From Pseudobdellovibrionaceae bacterium (GTDB lineage: Bacteria > Bdellovibrionota > Bdellovibrionia > Bdellovibrionales > JAMPXM01): a stretch of 9,987 nucleotides of DNA. How positions within the stretch are numbered: the first letter of the stretch is position 1; the number at the start of each line of letters is the position of its first letter. Location of the stretch: the NCBI GenBank assembly GCA_016791465.1, contig JAEUWE010000473.1, forward strand, positions 1 through 9,987, given 5' to 3'. The notes beneath the pieces were generated by a model, which was given only the letters and a program-made list of their open reading frames with translations, was not told the DNA's origin and did not search any database. A program made the position numbers and the translations under genes. Below are positions 6,686 to 9,987 of this stretch, in pieces.

Positions 6686-6710
6686 ACTTTCCGAACTAAG
6701 TTCGGAAAGT
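6686..6710. repeat. Palindromic repeat copy 4 (perfect, inverted orientation)
   Basis: ACTTTCCGAAC, spacer TAA, GTTCGGAAAGT: a perfect 11-bp stem and the best-preserved copy. Its spacer reads TAA instead of TTA, so it lies in the opposite orientation to the other five, and it lacks the CCCAT/ATGGG outer arms. It is 70 bp (centre to centre) from copy 3 and about 100 bp upstream of the TetR-type gene. A role as an operator is possible but is weakened by the other copies being at gene ends. Confidence 0.85.
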
Positions 6711-6811
6711 CGGCAGACCAAAAACACTCCGGCCGGCGGCCGCGCCCGCCGCGCAATATCAGTTTTAATTGCCGTCCGAGCCGATCCGTTTCCTGCAAAG
6801 CATCGGACGCG

Positions 6812-7321
6812 ATGCTGACTCTCAATCAACTTCTCAATCGTTCACTCATTTATCCAGACCGCACCTGGGACGGTAAACCCGTGCCAAAACTTCCGTCGTT
6901 TCGAGGGCGTCCGAAAGTACATGATACCCATCGGGTCGTACTGATCGCTCACGCTTTATTCCTAAAGTACGGTTATCACGGGACAACGATCCGAATGATC
7001 ACGGCCGAGGCCGACATCGCCATCGGCTCTCTCTACTATACATTCCGAAGTAAACGGCTTCTCTATGGCGCATGTCTCGAATATGCGGCGAGGCTCTACC
7101 AACAAGAGAAACCACGCGAAGACGCGAAGTCGCTCATTCATGACGCCCTCATGGAACAGCTTCGCTATTGCGTGATTACAAAAAAGGTACTGCGACGACT
7201 CTTTCTGTCGCCCGATATGGCACCGCACCCACGACGCCTGATCAATTTACTCAAGCATCTACCACGAGTGCGGACTGAGAAATTCTGGATCGATGGGCTT
7301 AGGCGCCAAACAGACGCTTGA
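6812..7321 (+). CDS. Short TetR/AcrR-type transcriptional regulator
   Basis: A 169-residue DNA-binding protein, probably a repressor responding to an unknown ligand. Residues 31-95 are a TetR-type N-terminal domain: RGRPK arm, a first helix (RVVLIAHALFLKYGYHG), then the helix-turn-helix TTIRMITAEADIAIGSLYYTF (58-78) and the following RSKRLLYGACLEY helix. The HTH closely fits the family. About 75 residues remain after it, whereas TetR proteins usually have a ligand-binding domain of some 130-150 residues, so that domain is short or truncated. The 30 residues before RGRPK are unusual; a GTG at 6881 would remove 23 of them and give a conventional N-terminus, but neither start has a strong Shine-Dalgarno sequence. 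The last 23 bp overlap the 3' end of the convergent helicase gene. Whether it is functional is uncertain. The target could be its own promoter. Confidence 0.72.
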   Translation: MLTLNQLLNRSLIYPDRTWDGKPVPKLPSFRGRPKVHDTHRVVLIAHALFLKYGYHGTTIRMITAEADIAIGSLYYTFRSKRLLYGACLEYAARLYQQEKPREDAKSLIHDALMEQLRYCVITKKVLRRLFLSPDMAPHPRRLINLLKHLPRVRTEKFWIDGLRRQTDA

Positions 7322-9032
7322 AGAACCCTGAAACTTTCTGACCAATGGAACCTTTTGCGCCCGGCTTTCCGGGATGCGACGGTCCACCGTGCTTGTGGCC
7401 ATGTTTGTGACCGCCATGTGGTTTTGGACCGCGCTTGTCAGAGCCATTTGCTCCGCCGTGTTTGCGATGCTCGCCGCCGTGACGTTTTCCACCAGGGCCA
7501 CCGCCCGCATGTTTGCGTGGACCACCGCCATGCGCTGCACCTGGTGCAGGCGCAGGTCCCGGGCCGTGTGTCAGCGGAGTCTGCGGTTTGGCCTCTCCGG
7601 CCGCTTGCGGGCCTTTACCTTCGCGCTGATCTCGACGATCTCTGCGATCTCCGCGACGTGGACGTTCGCCCTCTCCACCTTGGCCGCCGCGACGTGGTCC
7701 GCGATCTCCGCCCCCACTGCCGCCGCCGCGATTGGGACGACCACCTGAAGCAGGACCACCACCGCGACTTGGACGCGGACCGCGACCTTCAAACTCACGT
7801 GAAAAATCTTTGCCGTGACGATCATCCGACATCGCTTTGAACTCCTTCGGGAGCAGCGCTTCGTCGATAAAGTCGACTGGAACCTTATGTTTCAAATAGC
7901 CTTCAACACGGCTAAGAGCATCAACATCGCGATCGCTGACCAGCGAGAAAGCGATACCTTTTGCGCCAGCACGGCCCGTGCGGCCGATGCGGTGAACGTA
8001 GTTCTCGGGATCGTCTGGGAGTTCAAAGTTCACGACCATGTCGACACCTTTGATGTCGAGACCGCGAGCCGCGACGTCAGTTGCAACCATGATATTCTTA
8101 TCGCTATCGCCTTTGAACTGCTCCATCACGCGTGTGCGCTGCGACTGCGTGAGCAAAGAGGAAATTCCCACTGCGGGAAAGCCGTTGTTGTTCAAGAAGT
8201 CCGAGATCCTCGGAACATTCATTTTGAAGTTCGAGAACACGATGACCTGACGCGGATTGTGGAGCTTTAGGAGCGCAAGAAGATGCGCGCCTTTCTCCTC
8301 CTGGCCAATGTGGAAGATCTTGTCCTCAACATTTTCGGCCTTGGCCTGATCGCGCGAAACGTTGAATTCAACGGGGTTTGCGCCAAATTGATAAGCCGTG
8401 TTCATCACATCGAGGTTCAAAGTGGCCGAGAACACCATGAACTGACGCTCTTTCGGAACGCGAGTCAGGATATACTTCATGTCGTCTTTGAAGCCCATGT
8501 CGAACATGCGATCGGCCTCGTCAAAAACAATGGCGCGAACTTGCTTCATATCGACGACGTTCTCTTTGAAGAGATCGATCAAACGGCCCGGAGTCGCAAT
8601 CACGAACTCAGCGCCTCCGCGCAAACCATCTTTCTGTTTATCGTAACCAACGCCACCGTAAACAGAGACGGCGCGAAGGCCCGCCGCTCCGCCGAACTTC
8701 ACGGCGTTCTCGTAGACTTGTTCCGCCAACTCACGCGTCGGAACCAGAACAAGGATAAAGTTCATCGGCGCCCAGTCCGGGAACGCGCGAGCCGCCAGCT
8801 CTGGCGCCATCTCTTCGCCACGCTTCACAGCGCCGGCGCGAAGAATACGCTCCATCAGCGGAAGTAAAAATGCCGCCGTTTTCCCGGTGCCCGTTTGCGC
8901 AAGTCCGGCAACGTCTTTACCTTCCAAAACAGAAGGCATGGTTTGTTCTTGAACAGGTGTGCAATCCTGGAAACCCAGTTGATCAATAGCACCTTGGAGA
9001 GCAGGAGAGAGATTCAGTTCTGTAAACTTCAC
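7299..9032 (-). CDS. rhlE: RhlE-type DEAD-box ATP-dependent RNA helicase
   Basis: This cytoplasmic enzyme unwinds short RNA duplexes and remodels RNPs in ribosome assembly, mRNA decay or cold adaptation. The 577-residue product has a complete helicase core: Q motif (FQDCTPVQEQ, 21-30), Walker A AQTGTGKT (45-52), PTRELAEQ, TPGR, DEAD (171-174), SAT (202-204), ATDVAARGLDIKGVD and HRIGRTGRAG (347-356). The layout fits the RhlE branch; CsdA/DeaD is less likely because no dedicated RNA-binding domain follows. From about residue 403 comes a 175-residue low-complexity tail: first Arg/Gly-rich (RGG-like), then Gly/His/Lys-rich (HKHGHKHGG), ending in an amphipathic GQKVSGFFKRLFGA helix. The GTG at 9032 is chosen because GAGGA lies five bases upstream and it gives an RhlE-like N-terminus; a TTG at 9092 would add 20 residues. 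The leader may be about 140 nt long. Its stop overlaps the TetR gene's 3' end. Confidence 0.92.
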   Translation of the reverse strand: MKFTELNLSPALQGAIDQLGFQDCTPVQEQTMPSVLEGKDVAGLAQTGTGKTAAFLLPLMERILRAGAVKRGEEMAPELAARAFPDWAPMNFILVLVPTRELAEQVYENAVKFGGAAGLRAVSVYGGVGYDKQKDGLRGGAEFVIATPGRLIDLFKENVVDMKQVRAIVFDEADRMFDMGFKDDMKYILTRVPKERQFMVFSATLNLDVMNTAYQFGANPVEFNVSRDQAKAENVEDKIFHIGQEEKGAHLLALLKLHNPRQVIVFSNFKMNVPRISDFLNNNGFPAVGISSLLTQSQRTRVMEQFKGDSDKNIMVATDVAARGLDIKGVDMVVNFELPDDPENYVHRIGRTGRAGAKGIAFSLVSDRDVDALSRVEGYLKHKVPVDFIDEALLPKEFKAMSDDRHGKDFSREFEGRGPRPSRGGGPASGGRPNRGGGSGGGDRGPRRGGQGGEGERPRRGDRRDRRDQREGKGPQAAGEAKPQTPLTHGPGPAPAPGAAHGGGPRKHAGGGPGGKRHGGEHRKHGGANGSDKRGPKPHGGHKHGHKHGGPSHPGKPGAKGSIGQKVSGFFKRLFGA

Positions 9033-9037
9033 AATAG

Positions 9038-9042
9038 TCCTC
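9038..9042 (-). promoter_or_regulatory. Ribosome binding site of the helicase gene
   Basis: GAGGA on the minus strand, five bases before the GTG at 9032. It decides that start over the TTG at 9092. Confidence 0.75.
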
Positions 9043-9179
9043 AACAGAGAAAAAGAATTGGGCTGCGTCTGAAGAGGTCCGCTCGAACTCAAGTACGAAC
9101 TCGCGTTCTTTGGTCGGACATTCGAAATATGGCTGAGATATATGACGCATAATATTAAAAGGCTAAACTTCCAGGCAGC

Positions 9180-9208
9180 AACCTATCGGACAGATCGTCC
9201 CGAGTCAA
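9180..9208 (-). promoter_or_regulatory. Candidate promoter of the helicase gene
   Basis: On the minus strand, TTGACT (9203-9208, five of six matches to the -35 consensus) is followed after 17 bp by TAGGTT (9180-9185), a poor -10. Only the -35 and the spacing are good, so confidence is low. If used, the mRNA leader would be about 140 nt. Confidence 0.3.
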
Positions 9209-9261
9209 AATAGCGGTTCTGGATGCTATGCGTAAAATTAAGCCAAAAGTGCTGTGCCCCC

Positions 9262-9284
9262 ATTTCCGAACTTAGTTCAGAAAT
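9262..9284. repeat. Palindromic repeat copy 5 (TTA orientation)
   Basis: ATTTCCGAAC, spacer TTA, GTTCAGAAAT: 10-nt arms with one mismatch (9267/9279), which becomes a G-U wobble in minus-strand RNA. CCCCC precedes it but the right side (TGCTC) does not pair with it, as in copy 1. Its centre is 34 bp from that of copy 6. Confidence 0.85.
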
Positions 9285-9285
9285 T

Positions 9286-9327
9286 GCTCAGGCCCATTTT
9301 CGAACTTAGTTCGGAATTGGGGAGAGC
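9286..9327. repeat. Palindromic repeat copy 6 with extended stem
   Basis: The core CGAAC-TTA-GTTCG (9301-9313) extends through a T-G wobble, TT/AA and CCCA/TGGG to 9293-9321. After a 3x2 internal loop, GCTC (9286-9289) pairs with GAGC (9324-9327). The core variant TTCGAAC-TTA-GTTCGGAA is shared with copy 2. It lies 6 bp after the alpha/beta hydrolase stop. Confidence 0.85.
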
Positions 9328-9333
9328 GAGAGT

Positions 9334-9987
9334 TTAGCGGAGTGAGTCGGTAAACTCGCGAACTGCAGCGACAAATGGTTCGTGCCTCTCGCTGTGAACC
9401 CAGTGTCCGGCGCCGGCGATCTCGACGCCACGTATCAACTCATTGGAGCGAAGCATGCGTTCGAAAACATCGCGCGGAAGATCGTGCGAGAGCTCGCCGC
9501 GGACGACAAGCGTCGGCATGCGAAGCTGCTCAATTTCCTGCCAACGTTCGCGATTTCGGCCCGAAACAATGGCTTGGCGAATGCCGTCGGCGTGAAAGCG
9601 CCAAACGGCTTGGCCCTCCGAATTTTCGGTTATATTCGCATAGAGCCAAGCTCCAAGGGCAGAAGGATCGTGGAGATCGGCAAAGAGAACCGGAAACTGC
9701 GTTTCAAACCACTCTTTCGCATCGCGCTTCGATGCAAATGGAACCGGAACCGTTTGCAGCACTCGCGATGAGAGCGAAGCGCTTTCGGGACTCATGTTCG
9801 GCCCGATGTCCTCAATCACAAGGCCACGAACGCGTTCGGGATATCGAGCGGCGAATGTGTAGGCCACGCGGCCTCCCATAGAATGACCGACCAAGATGAC
9901 TTGATCCCAGCCCAAATCATCGAGAATTCCGCGAAGATCTTCGGCCAGGCACTCGGGCGTGTAGGCGTCGGGATTGCTTAGAAGATC
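9334..9987 (-). CDS. Alpha/beta hydrolase, YbfF-like esterase (N-terminus outside window)
   Basis: A serine hydrolase missing its N-terminus; 217 residues are visible and the frame stays open to the right edge. The nucleophile elbow GHSMGG places Ser36 of the visible part. Asp60 in LVIEDIGPN is 24 residues later, the same distance as Ser89 to Asp113 reported for the E. coli esterase YbfF. The catalytic His195 is in AGAGHWVHSERHEPF, which also matches that subfamily closely, as does VRGELSHDL in the place of YbfF's RGGNSPYV. The segment before the elbow (YTPECLAEDLRGILDDLGWDQ) is the usual helix. The oxyanion-hole HG segment lies outside the window. YbfF-type enzymes hydrolyse short acyl esters and thioesters; the true substrate is unknown. 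It precedes the helicase gene in the same direction, but two palindromic repeats and a likely separate promoter lie in the 301-bp gap. Confidence 0.88.
   Translation of the reverse strand, partial: DLLSNPDAYTPECLAEDLRGILDDLGWDQVILVGHSMGGRVAYTFAARYPERVRGLVIEDIGPNMSPESASLSSRVLQTVPVPFASKRDAKEWFETQFPVLFADLHDPSALGAWLYANITENSEGQAVWRFHADGIRQAIVSGRNRERWQEIEQLRMPTLVVRGELSHDLPRDVFERMLRSNELIRGVEIAGAGHWVHSERHEPFVAAVREFTDSLR

Larger units (their letters stand above)
9033..9256 (-). other. Non-coding upstream region of the helicase gene
   Basis: No gene is supported here on either strand. It holds the helicase ribosome binding site, a putative untranslated leader of about 140 nt, a candidate promoter at 9180-9208 and then the palindrome pair beyond 9261. 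A short imperfect inverted repeat (GGAC 9188-9191, GTCC 9197-9200) sits inside the promoter spacer. I saw no convincing riboswitch or sRNA. Confidence 0.5.

Noticed and set aside
6730..6756. GC-rich run before the TetR-type gene as a terminator
   Set aside because: Several short overlapping inverted repeats are possible but none dominates and no T-tract follows directly; probably composition.
7355..7840. Long plus-strand open frame antisense to the helicase tail
   Set aside because: Its His/Arg/Asp-rich low complexity is the mirror of the Gly/Arg-rich coding tail; no ribosome binding site and no recognisable domain.
9033..9092. TTG at 9092 as helicase start
   Set aside because: The 20 added residues do not resemble RhlE N-termini, and GAGGA is placed for the GTG at 9032.
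9097..9108. GAAC-TCGC-GTTC, like a Gram-positive LexA box
   Set aside because: Single occurrence with weak flanks, in a Gram-negative context; an 8-bp match is expected by chance. The six palindromes likewise have a 3-bp spacer and sit at gene ends, not promoters.
9262..9327. CRISPR-like array
   Set aside because: Only two units per site with 8-9 bp between them and no cas genes.

Overview
The window carries ten protein genes (two cut by the window edges) and no rRNA, tRNA, CRISPR array or insertion sequence. An outer-membrane beta-barrel protein, a lipoprotein and several Sec signal peptides point to a Gram-negative bacterium of moderately high GC. The protein style is compatible with a Bdellovibrio-like or other delta-grade proteobacterium, but that placement is a low-confidence impression.

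Layout, left to right: the 3' part of alaS (+); a predicted outer-membrane protein (-), convergent with it; a small secreted Cys/Met/His-rich protein (-) placed 15 bp after a ureohydrolase of the agmatinase family (-), the two probably forming one operon that ends at a hairpin terminator; a 73 bp divergent promoter region; then mutY (+), a lipoprotein with beta-propeller-like repeats (+, ATGA overlap with mutY) and a secreted DcrB/PsbP-like protein (+). Next come a short TetR-type regulator (+), whose 3' end overlaps that of a convergent RhlE-type DEAD-box RNA helicase gene (-), and finally a YbfF-like alpha/beta hydrolase (-) that runs off the right edge.

Most genes are housekeeping or envelope functions: translation (alaS), oxidised-guanine repair (mutY), RNA remodelling (helicase), guanidine-compound metabolism (ureohydrolase) and uncharacterised envelope proteins. 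No multi-gene defence or mobile system is visible.

The most unusual signal is non-coding. Six copies of one palindrome (left arm CCCATTTCCGAAC, spacer TTA, right arm GTTCGGAAATGGG, with variations) lie in three intergenic gaps, two per gap. Each pair begins 9 to 46 bp after a stop codon. In two pairs the copies are tandem, 34-35 bp apart; in the third they are inverted, 70 bp apart. They lack the T-tracts of ordinary terminators and look like a REP/BIME-type repeat family or a repeated protein-binding palindrome.

Start codons were chosen from ribosome binding sites and homology: ATG at 2246, 2762, 4842 and 6059, GTG at 9032, and a probably leaderless ATG at 3802 for mutY.
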